Positions 6,054 to 12,872 of a stretch of 13,035 nt of DNA are shown one piece after another. Every line of letters starts with the position of its first letter. The stretch's first letter is position 1. The DNA comes from an uncultured Lentisphaeria bacterium (GTDB taxonomy: Bacteria; Verrucomicrobiota; Lentisphaeria; Victivallales; Victivallaceae). Under the pieces are notes generated by a model that saw only the letters and a list, made by a program, of their open reading frames with translations, ran no database searches and was not told where the DNA came from. Made by a program: the position numbers and the translations under genes. Location: positions 1 through 13,035 of the forward strand of contig CALABZ010000120.1 in assembly GCA_937888615.1 (NCBI GenBank). The letters run 5' to 3'.

Positions 6054-8222
6054 TTACTCTGCTACTTTCACGATGGCGTCGGCAGGGGGCAGTCCCGGAT
6101 ATGCGGCTTTTTTTTCGCCGTTTATCCATACGCTGTAGCCCTCGTGCCCGTCCGCGAAATAATCTCTGTTATCCGGGCGATCCCAGCGTATTTCGACCTT
6201 TTTCCCGGCGTAGTCAAACGGCCCCCATTGCAGATAGTCCCACCTGGGGTTCAAACCGGAAGGAACCAGTTTGATTTGTCCGTCCAGCTCGGGATTGCAG
6301 CCAACGATGTGTTTGACGAACATATCCAGGGCACCGGCGATTTCAGTGGCAAAGAGCGGAGGTTTCGAGCCGCCGGTTTCCGGATGCTGATAACCCAGCG
6401 CCTGAGGTACGCCGTTTTGGGTGAACAGATCGATGGTTTTGTAGGTCAGCCAGGCGGATTGGCGGGGCGAATAGCGCATCAGCCCCTGATCGACCAGCCA
6501 GTTATTCCTTCCGCAAACCCAGCCAGACCAGCCCCAGCCGCGCCCCGGATAATCAATGGAAATGGTCGGAATGGCGTATTTGGTGTTGAATTCCCGGGGT
6601 GAATGCAGGTGCTGGAACAGCGCTTCCGCCTGTGCTTTGGAGGGAATGCCGGCAAAGAGCGGAAAAAAGCCGCAGCAGGTTTTGCAGAATAATTTATCGT
6701 GGTTATCCGCGAAAATATCAAAATAAAAACCCTGTTTTTTGTCCCACATGTATTTGTTTATAGCCTGACCAAGCTGTTTGGCGCGTTCGTTCATCTGTCC
6801 GGCGACTTCGGGTTCCTGGAAAATCCCGGCCATTTGGGCCAGCAGTTGATATTCCCGGGCCAAATATGAATTCAGGTCCACCGGCTGTATCGGGCGGGTG
6901 AATTTGCGCAGGTTTTTGTTGAATCCGCCCCAGGCGAAACGAATCGAATTGTCCCAGCCGACCTCAAAACTGTCGTATTGTGTAATCATGCACGAGGTCA
7001 GTTTATCGGTATACAGTTTTTGCTGACGGAGTGTCCGGTCGTAAACCTCGCGGAGAAATTTCTTATTGCCGGTCCGCAAATACAGTTCCCATGCGGCCAT
7101 CGTCAATAGTCCGTAACTCTGCGGGGATTTCGGCTCCATGAAATGCAGCATCATGGCTTCCAGCATAGTCAGGTCGGCCGGATCGTTGAACCAGCGTGCG
7201 CCGGTTATAATATGAGCGGAATCCTCATCCCAAAACAGTCCCAGCCAGTTTTGATCCTTGGAGGGGCATATGTAGCTTTGCCGATTCCCGGCGGAACGGT
7301 AGGTATCGGCTTTAAAAACGTAGAAACTCCAGTAATAGAATTTTTCCAGCAGAGGATTGGGGCAACGCAGTCCGGGAATGGAATTGAAATACGCTTCCCA
7401 TTTCCGTTGAGCCTCGGCAAAGGTCTGATCCGGAGCATCCAGAGCCATTTTCAACCGGCTTTCCGTTTCAGCCGGCGCCTTGGAAATACCGAGGGCCACC
7501 GTGAAAACCAACTCATCCGCGACACCATCTAAATTCGAAATAAAATCAATCGCCGTCTCTTTCGTGATGAAATCTTTCGAGCCGTATACGCGGGGAACTG
7601 GCGGCACATTGCGTTCGGTGAATTTGATTTCGGCCCGGGGCAAAGTCGTGCCGATGAACTGGGTATATCCTTTGTGGCAATCCTCTTTGATGGCGATCTC
7701 GGCAATATCGCCGCTGACGGTTACGGCCCCTACCCCCATGCTCTTTGCCGCCACGGTCACGGTACCGGAAATCCCCTTGAGTCCGGAAATTCCGACCTTG
7801 CAGACAATGACTTCATCTATTATGCAGCAGTCCTGGACCAGGCGCACGCCCCGCCACGCGAATTCCTGATGGGTATGGTCGGGCTGCCAATACATTTTGC
7901 CCGGAACCGGCGCGAATGCCGCGGTCTCATTGGCGATTCGTAAATTGATCAGCGCACTTTTTTCCTGATGCTCGCGAATAAATGAAGACGCCAGTTCCGG
8001 CGGCTTGTACCAGGCCCCCAATATTCCGGGACGGAACTCTTCCGTGGCGCCGCCGGGAGCTTGCTTGTCGGGACGGGACATCTTCAGGCGGTAAAACATA
8101 TTGTTGTCCACGGCGACATCGGAATCGCTTCGGCGAAGCAACCGGCAGATCCCTTTGGCATCGGCGCTGAACGCCGCGGCGGATAATCCCGCCAGGAATA
8201 ACGATAATAATAATTTACGCAT
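6054..8222 (-). CDS. Secreted (alpha/alpha)6-barrel glycoside hydrolase (MGH1/GH63-like)
   Basis: A 722-residue protein. I chose the ATG at 8222 over the in-frame ATG at 8258 because AAAGGGG (8229-8235) precedes it and it begins directly with a signal peptide (MRKLLLSLFLAGLSAAAFSA, cut after Ala20). An N-terminal beta domain (about 25-270) is followed by an (alpha/alpha)6 catalytic domain. GWDNS with Asp424 matches the general-acid motif of mannosylglycerate-hydrolase/GH63/trehalase-like enzymes, the W-G-W-S-G-W...NNWLVDQGLMRY stretch matches their sugar-binding loop, and PETGG with Glu615 fits the general base. A C-terminal beta domain closes the protein. These clans are inverting exo-glycosidases for alpha-glucosides or alpha-mannosides; the substrate here cannot be read from sequence. 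It lies 143 bases downstream of the regulator gene on the same strand and converges with the plus-strand operon across a 40-base gap. Confidence 0.8.
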   Translation of the reverse strand: MRKLLLSLFLAGLSAAAFSADAKGICRLLRRSDSDVAVDNNMFYRLKMSRPDKQAPGGATEEFRPGILGAWYKPPELASSFIREHQEKSALINLRIANETAAFAPVPGKMYWQPDHTHQEFAWRGVRLVQDCCIIDEVIVCKVGISGLKGISGTVTVAAKSMGVGAVTVSGDIAEIAIKEDCHKGYTQFIGTTLPRAEIKFTERNVPPVPRVYGSKDFITKETAIDFISNLDGVADELVFTVALGISKAPAETESRLKMALDAPDQTFAEAQRKWEAYFNSIPGLRCPNPLLEKFYYWSFYVFKADTYRSAGNRQSYICPSKDQNWLGLFWDEDSAHIITGARWFNDPADLTMLEAMMLHFMEPKSPQSYGLLTMAAWELYLRTGNKKFLREVYDRTLRQQKLYTDKLTSCMITQYDSFEVGWDNSIRFAWGGFNKNLRKFTRPIQPVDLNSYLAREYQLLAQMAGIFQEPEVAGQMNERAKQLGQAINKYMWDKKQGFYFDIFADNHDKLFCKTCCGFFPLFAGIPSKAQAEALFQHLHSPREFNTKYAIPTISIDYPGRGWGWSGWVCGRNNWLVDQGLMRYSPRQSAWLTYKTIDLFTQNGVPQALGYQHPETGGSKPPLFATEIAGALDMFVKHIVGCNPELDGQIKLVPSGLNPRWDYLQWGPFDYAGKKVEIRWDRPDNRDYFADGHEGYSVWINGEKKAAYPGLPPADAIVKVAE

Positions 8223-8237
8223 GATGATCCCCTTTTT

Positions 8238-8249
8238 GCCCGAATGGGC
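8238..8249 (-). promoter_or_regulatory. Small hairpin next to the ribosome site of the (alpha/alpha)6 hydrolase
   Basis: GCCC-GAAT-GGGC (4-bp GC stem, 4-base loop) ends 2 to 3 bases upstream of the AAAGGGG ribosome site at 8229-8235. It could affect initiation, but it is short and may be chance. Confidence 0.25.
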
Positions 8250-8268
8250 AGATTGCAAATTGTTTTTT

Positions 8269-8285
8269 CCGTGATGTATTCACGG
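8269..8285. promoter_or_regulatory. Inverted repeat in the upstream region of the (alpha/alpha)6 hydrolase gene
   Basis: CCGTGA-tgtat-TCACGG is a perfect 6-bp dyad with a 5-base centre, 47 bases upstream of the ATG at 8222. On the minus strand it is followed by a run of A, not T, so it is not an intrinsic terminator. A protein-binding site is more likely. I see no convincing -35/-10 pair in the 143-base gap (8223-8365), so its relation to a promoter is unclear. Confidence 0.4.
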
Positions 8286-8365
8286 CAGGAAAAAGCAGTC
8301 GACCGGAATGGTATTATTGTTCATTTCAACTCAATATGGGCTGATTCTCGAATTTTCCGTTTCCG

Positions 8366-9412
8366 TCAGTCTGTTTTTTTACATTCTTTGACACTTTCGC
8401 GTACAATCAGCGTCGGTTTGATTTGTCTGGTATCGGTCTGATTTTTCTTGCCGTTTGCCATATCGACTATTGTCGCAAAAATATTTTCGGCAATCGCGTC
8501 CGAATCTTCCTGAATCGTAGTGAGAGGAGGATTGAGGATTGAAGCGAAATCCCGATTATCAAAGCCGAGCAGTGAAATATCGGACGGAATGAGGATATTA
8601 TGCCGGTGAAAATAAGCGATGACACCAAGCGCGATAATATCGGTAAAGGCAAAAACCGCACTGATATCCGGCGCTTTATTCAACAAATCCTCCACCCCTC
8701 TCTCAATGTTGCCGTCCATGGCGCCCTGGCTGATGATATTCACATACGTCGGCTCTATTTCAGGATGTTCGGCGACAAAATCCTTTACCCCCTGAAAGCG
8801 ATCATGGAAGAGATCATGATTCAGCTCGATATCCTTGGTCAGCACTCCGATTTTCCGATGGCCGCGGGAATATAAATACTTCATTCCCATATAGCCGCCC
8901 GCGCAGTTGTCGGTTCCGATGCACGCCACGCCGTCTTCAACGTTGTTGATCATGATCAGGCGTTCCGGGGGAATGCGCTTCCGCAGCAGGGCAAGCGCTT
9001 CCGGGTCCAGAACACACTCGACAATCAGAATGGTGTCGTATTTTTCCGGTTCGATTTGGAGGAAATCCGCCGTCAAATCAAATTTGATCCGTTTCTTGGC
9101 GAAGATATCCCTGAGTTTAGCCATCAAATTCAAATAAAAGGGGTTGGCAAACCGTTCCAATGACATATAAGCCAGCACGGAAGCCGATATGCCGCGAATG
9201 GCCTCGTCATTGACAAAAATCCCTTTCCCTTTCTGCCCGTACAGGTACGATTGCATTTTCAACTGGTCAAGTACTTTCTTTACCGTGGCGTCGCTGATTC
9301 CGTAATGTTTCGTCAGCTCGGCAATCGAAGGTATTTTCCCGGTCAACTGCCCGGAACAGATTTGATTCTGTAATTCATGTCTTAACTGCTGTACAGTCGT
9401 TTGCTTTGCCAT
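8366..9412 (-). CDS. GntR-type winged-helix / LacI-type sensor hybrid transcription regulator (AraR-like)
   Basis: A 348-residue regulator. I place the start at the ATG at 9412 (MAKQTT...) because GAAAGGGA lies 6 bases upstream; in-frame ATGs at 9439 and 9472 lack such a site. Residues 1-70 form a GntR-type winged helix: PSIAELTKHYGISDATVKKVL is the helix-turn-helix and YLYGQKGKGIFV the wing. Residues about 75-340 form a periplasmic-binding-protein/LacI-type effector domain with the usual elements (CIGTDNCAGGYMGMKYL, GHRKIGVLT, AVFAFTDIIALGVI, SLLGFDN, PPLTTIQED). This arrangement is that of AraR, where a sugar releases the repressor from DNA; the effector here is unknown. The gene has its own consensus-like promoter with a palindrome at the start point, pointing to autoregulation, and sits between two secreted hydrolases it probably controls. 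Confidence 0.88.
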   Translation of the reverse strand: MAKQTTVQQLRHELQNQICSGQLTGKIPSIAELTKHYGISDATVKKVLDQLKMQSYLYGQKGKGIFVNDEAIRGISASVLAYMSLERFANPFYLNLMAKLRDIFAKKRIKFDLTADFLQIEPEKYDTILIVECVLDPEALALLRKRIPPERLIMINNVEDGVACIGTDNCAGGYMGMKYLYSRGHRKIGVLTKDIELNHDLFHDRFQGVKDFVAEHPEIEPTYVNIISQGAMDGNIERGVEDLLNKAPDISAVFAFTDIIALGVIAYFHRHNILIPSDISLLGFDNRDFASILNPPLTTIQEDSDAIAENIFATIVDMANGKKNQTDTRQIKPTLIVRESVKECKKTD

Positions 9413-9425
9413 GCCATTCCCTTTC

Positions 9426-9441
9426 ACTTCGGTACCCATGT
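9426..9441. promoter_or_regulatory. Candidate operator 1 at the regulator promoter
   Basis: ACTTCGGTACCCATGT is an imperfect palindrome (6 of 8 base pairs match, form ACnTnGGTACCnAnGT) that starts just 3' of the -10 box on the minus strand and covers the predicted transcription start. The same form, with the same matching positions, occurs at 12519-12534; over the shared 17 bases 15 are identical. A centred GTAC is also found in AraR-type sites as I recall them. Binding by the regulator encoded just downstream is inferred. Confidence 0.55.
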
Positions 9442-9443
9442 TA

Positions 9444-9472
9444 AATATATTATTTTTTTCGCCATATGTCAA
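9444..9472 (-). promoter_or_regulatory. Sigma-70-type promoter of the regulator gene
   Basis: On the minus strand TTGACA (9472-9467) is followed after exactly 17 bases by TATATT (9449-9444). The predicted start near 9437 gives a leader of about 25 bases to the ATG at 9412. It is located at the end of the 144-base gap between the hydrolase at 9557 and the regulator. Confidence 0.7.
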
Positions 9473-9515
9473 TATTAAACCTTGACTATTTATAAACTTT
9501 CTGAAGACAAAATTC

Positions 9516-9556
9516 TGCCCTCGGCAACACTGCCCGTATTCACGGAATTCAGGGCA
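9516..9556 (-). terminator. Weak hairpin after the CBM/TIM-barrel hydrolase gene
   Basis: Immediately after the stop codon, read on the minus strand, TGCCCT (9556-9551) can pair with AGGGCA (9521-9516); a competing TGCCC/GGGCA pairing uses 9531-9535, and CCGT-GAAT-ACGG lies inside. The following sequence is GAATTTTG, a poor T run, so termination would be partial at best. Confidence 0.25.
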
Positions 9557-11491
9557 TTACATCTCTATTTCATAGATATTAACATCATGCTTCTTGAAAT
9601 TGTCACTGAACCCGGAACCGGTGGGAACTATGGTTCGATCGGAACCGTTGACGGTCTTGACACTTTTGATTGCTTTTTTCAGGGTAAAAGTCGCTTCCCC
9701 TTCTCCTTCGCCGTCACTGACCGCCATGATGTATAATTTACCATTATATTTTTTGGCGATCCAGTGCAGCCACGCGCCTCCCCTGGCCGTGACTTCCGGA
9801 ACCGGTTCGACCGATAACAGGATTTCTTTCACGGCATCGATTTCCGCCGCGACTTTTTTCATCGGCTCCCATTGTTCGGCAAAAGACAGACGGGCCGGGC
9901 GCTTCATGCAGTAATAGGAGAAGTATACCAGACCGGTCGCGCCTTCGCAAATGCACTGCCAGGACATGGAGCGGAGTTCCTCATAAGTCGGATGACGCCG
10001 TTTCTTTTTCTCCTCCTCCGTTTTTTCATATAAGCCCCAGTCGAAAGCCTGCGGCACCATCCAGACCGGGCGGAGACCGTTTACCTGATCGTGTGCGATC
10101 CGCGTCCAGTCGCTTACTTCGGAATACGGCTTTTTCGATATTGGATAAGGATCGGCTCCGGCAATATCGTATGCCTCGGCGAACACCCCCAATTCTTTCG
10201 GATGACAATGCACCATCCAAACCGGATGGTTCGGGTCTTCGGCCTTGATCCATTCATAGTGCCGTGCCAACAGATCGCGCAGTTCGAGTTTCGGTTCGTC
10301 GGCGATATACCAGGCCAATACGGCGGGGTGATTGCGGAAATGGCGGACATATTTGCGGATATTCGGCTCTTCGTCCGCTTCTGATTTGATAAAAGACGGA
10401 CGCCATTGGCTGTCAACCATAAAATCCTTCAGACTGTAAATCACCTTCAACCCGTAACGCTGCGCCATGTCCAGTTCTTTATCGGTCGGCACCCGGTACG
10501 GCAACAGGCAGTTGAATTTGCTGTCGGCATAGATTTTCAGGTCTTCTTCATTGATCCGGTCCCAGTACATGCCCAGCGGAAAAACCGGTTTGCCGTCAAC
10601 CAGCAACCGGCGATGCTCGTCGATCGTTGCGCCAGGTTTGTACCCCGCCGCCGGACGTTCGATATCGCGAGTCCACGTCGCAAGCGCTTTGCCGCCGCGC
10701 CGATCACTCACCGAAACGTTCAGTTTGTAATTGCCGACCGGCAATGCGCCAACCTGAAATTCGATCGGGCGCCCCGCCTGATTGCCGGAAAGTTCCAGCG
10801 GCCGTGTTTTATCGGCGGGCGAAAAACTGACGGTGATTTTCAGGTTTTCCGGTCTAAGTCCGTATTCTTTCGTATTCAGGTCGAGGCGAAAACGAACGGA
10901 GCGATCCCCCTCGGCAAGCTGCCCCCGGTAAGCCGGCTGCAGCAATGTCCCCTGCAGCAGCGGCAAAGACAACGGAGTGATGCTCAAATCATCGAACCAG
11001 GCCGTGCCGCTGGCCCCTTTGCTGGCATAGCAGACCAGGCATTGGGTAGTGGCGTCGCCGGGTACGTTGAACCGGAAAGTAATCGGCGTCCAATCCTGTG
11101 TTCCTTTGATCCCGCCGGGATGAGTTCCGCCCAGATAAACTTTATCGCGATAGGATTCAAGCCCGATGGTGATGCCGCCGGTGGGACCGGTGACGTTTTC
11201 GGTTTTGACCCAGCCTTTCAATTCGTACATCCGCCCCGGTTTCAGGTGCAACCACTGCGTTGCCAGAACGTATTTTGCGGGGTCGGAATTAACGAATTTC
11301 AACGAAGCCCGGCCGGAACGGGCGACGGCGGTGTTTCGCGAATAAATGCCGGGCACAGTCGCCTTCCAGGACGCCGGCATGACGCTGTTCTTCTCCGCCG
11401 CTTCAAATCCCGGATTCTCCACGGTCGGCGCAGCATGACAAACACAGGAAAGAAAGGTGAAAAATACGATTAATTTTAATGAACGAAACAT
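9557..11491 (-). CDS. Secreted carbohydrate-binding module plus TIM-barrel glycoside hydrolase
   Basis: A 644-residue protein with a signal peptide (MFRSLKLIVFFTFLSCVCHA, cut around Ala20/Ala21). Residues about 22-172 look like a CBM4/9-type jelly roll ('VENPGFE...SWK...SGRASLKF...WVKTENVTGPTGG...WFDDLSI'). A second beta domain (about 175-285) leads into a TIM barrel (about 290-565) containing 'AWYIADEP', where Glu399 is the likely acid/base, as in GH2/GH5-like clan-A enzymes. The position of the nucleophile is less clear; 'CEGATGLVYFSYY' marks a late strand. A short beta domain ends the protein. AAGGGG at 11501-11506 is the ribosome site. It follows the minus-strand pseudopilin by 83 bases with no visible terminator, so the two are probably co-transcribed. 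Substrate unknown; export and a CBM suggest attack on polymer outside the cytoplasm. Confidence 0.8.
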   Translation of the reverse strand: MFRSLKLIVFFTFLSCVCHAAPTVENPGFEAAEKNSVMPASWKATVPGIYSRNTAVARSGRASLKFVNSDPAKYVLATQWLHLKPGRMYELKGWVKTENVTGPTGGITIGLESYRDKVYLGGTHPGGIKGTQDWTPITFRFNVPGDATTQCLVCYASKGASGTAWFDDLSITPLSLPLLQGTLLQPAYRGQLAEGDRSVRFRLDLNTKEYGLRPENLKITVSFSPADKTRPLELSGNQAGRPIEFQVGALPVGNYKLNVSVSDRRGGKALATWTRDIERPAAGYKPGATIDEHRRLLVDGKPVFPLGMYWDRINEEDLKIYADSKFNCLLPYRVPTDKELDMAQRYGLKVIYSLKDFMVDSQWRPSFIKSEADEEPNIRKYVRHFRNHPAVLAWYIADEPKLELRDLLARHYEWIKAEDPNHPVWMVHCHPKELGVFAEAYDIAGADPYPISKKPYSEVSDWTRIAHDQVNGLRPVWMVPQAFDWGLYEKTEEEKKKRRHPTYEELRSMSWQCICEGATGLVYFSYYCMKRPARLSFAEQWEPMKKVAAEIDAVKEILLSVEPVPEVTARGGAWLHWIAKKYNGKLYIMAVSDGEGEGEATFTLKKAIKSVKTVNGSDRTIVPTGSGFSDNFKKHDVNIYEIEM

Positions 11492-11574
11492 GTGGCAGCA
11501 CCCCTTGGTGTAATGATTCAGCGGTTCTGATTTTGAGTTGTTGATTTCAAAAGATCGAGTCTACCGGCTTGTTT

Positions 11575-12246
11575 TTACCAGTCACTGTTCGGACCGGCCC
11601 GTAAGGTCAGATAGAGAGACGATTCCGGGGCGCTGAAATGCCGCACTTTCTCCACATGACCATCCGCCCAGAGCATATTGCTGTGGTCGACATGAGTGTT
11701 GTAATAACATTCCGCGTACCCCGAATCGTATCCGCCCCAGTTGGAATACTGATCGACGGCAATAAAAGCCTGACTCGGGACTCGACAACGAGTCATGATA
11801 CGGGGACGGTAAGAATCCGAAGACGGATAATGCTTCATGTGCCCCAGCCTGCCGTTCCACGCATAATTCGTCAGTTTGGCGTCGTTGATTGTGAAAATAT
11901 CTTTGATCTGCTGACATATCAAGGCTCCGGGAGTCTTGTAATTACTGTCCATCGTAAGCGGAAACTCCTTGCCGCTGGAAAGATAGGGATAAATCCGCAT
12001 CATCCAGTAATACCCGCAGGGAATCGTATCCGGGGAGAAAAACAGCGGCAAATATCCGGATGAATCATCGCCGATATACATCTGCATGGCGGCCCCGATT
12101 TGTTTTTCATTGCTGGCGCAGGAAGAACTTTGCGCCATCACCCTGGCTCGATTCAGCGCCGGCAGCAACATTGCTGCGAGTATTGCAATAATAGCAATCA
12201 CAACCAGCAGCTCTATCAGTGTAAAATCTCTTTTTGTTTGATGCAT
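11575..12246 (-). CDS. Type II secretion/type IV pilin-like pseudopilin with H-X9-DG motif
   Basis: A 223-residue pseudopilin-like protein. The leader is only seven residues (MHQTKRD), then FTLIELLVV from Phe8 with Glu12 at +5 and a hydrophobic helix to about residue 30. The C-terminal domain has H-X9-DG at His185, Asp195-Gly196. The residue before the cleavage position is Asp, not the usual Gly. The first 28 residues from Phe8 onward are almost identical to the plus-strand pseudopilin, while the remaining parts differ strongly, as expected for a conserved membrane anchor carrying variable heads. GGAG at 12254-12257 sits 7 bases before the ATG. It heads the leftward operon, about 290 bases downstream of a consensus promoter, and precedes a secreted hydrolase. 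Confidence 0.88.
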   Translation of the reverse strand: MHQTKRDFTLIELLVVIAIIAILAAMLLPALNRARVMAQSSSCASNEKQIGAAMQMYIGDDSSGYLPLFFSPDTIPCGYYWMMRIYPYLSSGKEFPLTMDSNYKTPGALICQQIKDIFTINDAKLTNYAWNGRLGHMKHYPSSDSYRPRIMTRCRVPSQAFIAVDQYSNWGGYDSGYAECYYNTHVDHSNMLWADGHVEKVRHFSAPESSLYLTLRAGPNSDW

Positions 12247-12381
12247 CTTTTGTCTCCATTTGATTTAAATGTGTAATGTTTTAATGTTAAAAAGTTGCTT
12301 TCCTGAAAAAAATCCATATTCTCCAAATCGACCGCTTCAGACCGTCTCCATTGTTAACTTATTATGATCTCCTGAAAATTC

Positions 12382-12540
12382 TCATGAATATCCAAAGGTC
12401 ATTGACCCGCATAACAATATCGGATTGCCTGGAGAGAATCCGACTTCACAACTGCGCCGTGATCCTGTCACCATGCCTCTTCTTACCGCCAGTTCCATTG
12501 TCTCAACCTGCCGTTTAAACCTAGGTACCCATGTTGACAT
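12382..12540 (-). CDS. Possible 52-residue leader ORF starting at the predicted transcript end
   Basis: An open frame begins at the ATG at 12540-12538, which coincides with the predicted +1 of the promoter, and ends at 12382. It would be translated as a leaderless message because no ribosome site precedes it. The product is small, basic in its first half (RFKR, RR, SRR), with two cysteines, and matches nothing I recognise. The frame remains open upstream of the promoter too, so chance is a real possibility. Confidence 0.2.
   Translation of the reverse strand: MSTWVPRFKRQVETMELAVRRGMVTGSRRSCEVGFSPGNPILLCGSMTFGYS
12420..12443 (-). promoter_or_regulatory. Hairpin in the pseudopilin operon leader
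   Basis: TCGGATT (12420-12426) and AATCCGA (12437-12443) form a 7-bp perfect stem around a 10-base loop. No T run follows on either strand, so it is more likely a structural or stabilising RNA element than a terminator. Confidence 0.4.
12519..12534. promoter_or_regulatory. Candidate operator 2 at the pseudopilin operon promoter
   Basis: ACCTAGGTACCCATGT has the same imperfect-palindrome form (ACnTnGGTACCnAnGT) as the site at 9426-9441. Its core AACATGGGTACC begins 11 bases after the -10 box, against 1 base at the regulator promoter, a difference of one DNA helical turn. This would put both sites on the same DNA face relative to RNA polymerase. The regulator at 8366-9412 is the obvious candidate binder. 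Confidence 0.55.
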
Positions 12541-12546
12541 GTTTCT

Positions 12547-12575
12547 ATTATAACTGATGATTGCAGTAATGTCAA
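12547..12575 (-). promoter_or_regulatory. Consensus sigma-70-type promoter for the minus-strand pseudopilin operon
   Basis: On the minus strand TTGACA (12575-12570) and TATAAT (12552-12547) match both consensus boxes exactly with 17 bases between. The A/T-rich dyad just upstream (12590-12604) could act as an UP element. The predicted start is near 12540. Confidence 0.75.
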
Positions 12576-12589
12576 TAGAATGAATCGTA

Positions 12590-12619
12590 AAAATTCGAAA
12601 TTTTACCGAAATCCGGTAA
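12590..12619. promoter_or_regulatory. Two adjacent inverted repeats upstream of the consensus promoter
   Basis: AAAATT-cga-AATTTT (12590-12604) is a perfect 6-bp dyad, overlapped at its end by TTACCG-aaatc-CGGTAA (12603-12619), another perfect 6-bp dyad. They lie 14 to 44 bases upstream of the -35 box. The second could be an activator or repressor site, or the hairpin of a terminator for the decayed ATPase gene (on the minus strand it is followed by AATTTCGAATTTTT). The roles cannot be separated from sequence alone. Confidence 0.35.
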
Positions 12620-12872
12620 GGAGTCAATCGCGTTCTGATGCTTTTTTCAGGTTTTATGCTTGTTTTTTTATTTTCGATTTAAATTTTCAGAATTATTGCA
12701 GATTTTTATGATCAGGGAAATCGCATGGGAAAAAATCAGCCACAGCAAAAGGAATCGACGTCACCGTCAAAGATTCAATTTACTGTGGCACATGTAATTA
12801 CGAAAAAAGCCATCCGCTGTTCAAATGACTCACCGAAAAGAAGATCACAGGACCAGTTTCCGGTTTTCTCCG
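12620..12872. other. Non-coding stretch without a recognisable gene
   Basis: This 253-base A/T-rich stretch lies between the promoter region and the decayed ATPase. I find no convincing gene, repeat or RNA. It may include unrecognisable remains of the ATPase C-terminus. Confidence 0.4.

Larger units (their letters stand above)
12247..12540 (-). other. Long 5' leader of the minus-strand pseudopilin operon
   Basis: About 294 bases separate the predicted transcription start (near 12540) from the pseudopilin ATG. The leader holds a 7-bp hairpin (12420-12443), a 4-bp dyad (TCAC 12446-12449 / GTGA 12459-12462), a repeated AATGGAGAC (read on the minus strand at 12352-12344 and, at the real ribosome site, 12260-12252) and a tandem TAATGTTT (12274-12289). 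I do not recognise a known riboswitch class. There is no intrinsic terminator in it that I can see. Confidence 0.4.

Noticed and set aside
5958..6602. A 214-codon plus-strand open frame crossing the convergent junction
   Set aside because: It runs antisense into the (alpha/alpha)6 hydrolase, which has conserved motifs in its own frame; no ribosome site supports the frame.
8276..9545. Ten-base repeat GTATTCACGG at 8276-8285 and 9536-9545
   Set aside because: Many 10-mers are expected to occur twice in 13 kb; the two copies sit in unrelated contexts (upstream dyad and 3' hairpin).
10406..11473. A 355-codon plus-strand open frame opposite the CBM/TIM-barrel hydrolase gene
   Set aside because: It is fully antisense to a gene with a clear signal peptide and domains; its translation has no recognisable fold and reads like the complement of a GC-biased coding frame.
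11444..11491. Lipoprotein signal (FLSC) in the CBM/TIM-barrel hydrolase
   Set aside because: The residue three before the cysteine is Phe rather than Leu/Val/Ile and a better ordinary cleavage site (CHA-A) follows, so I treat it as a standard signal peptide.
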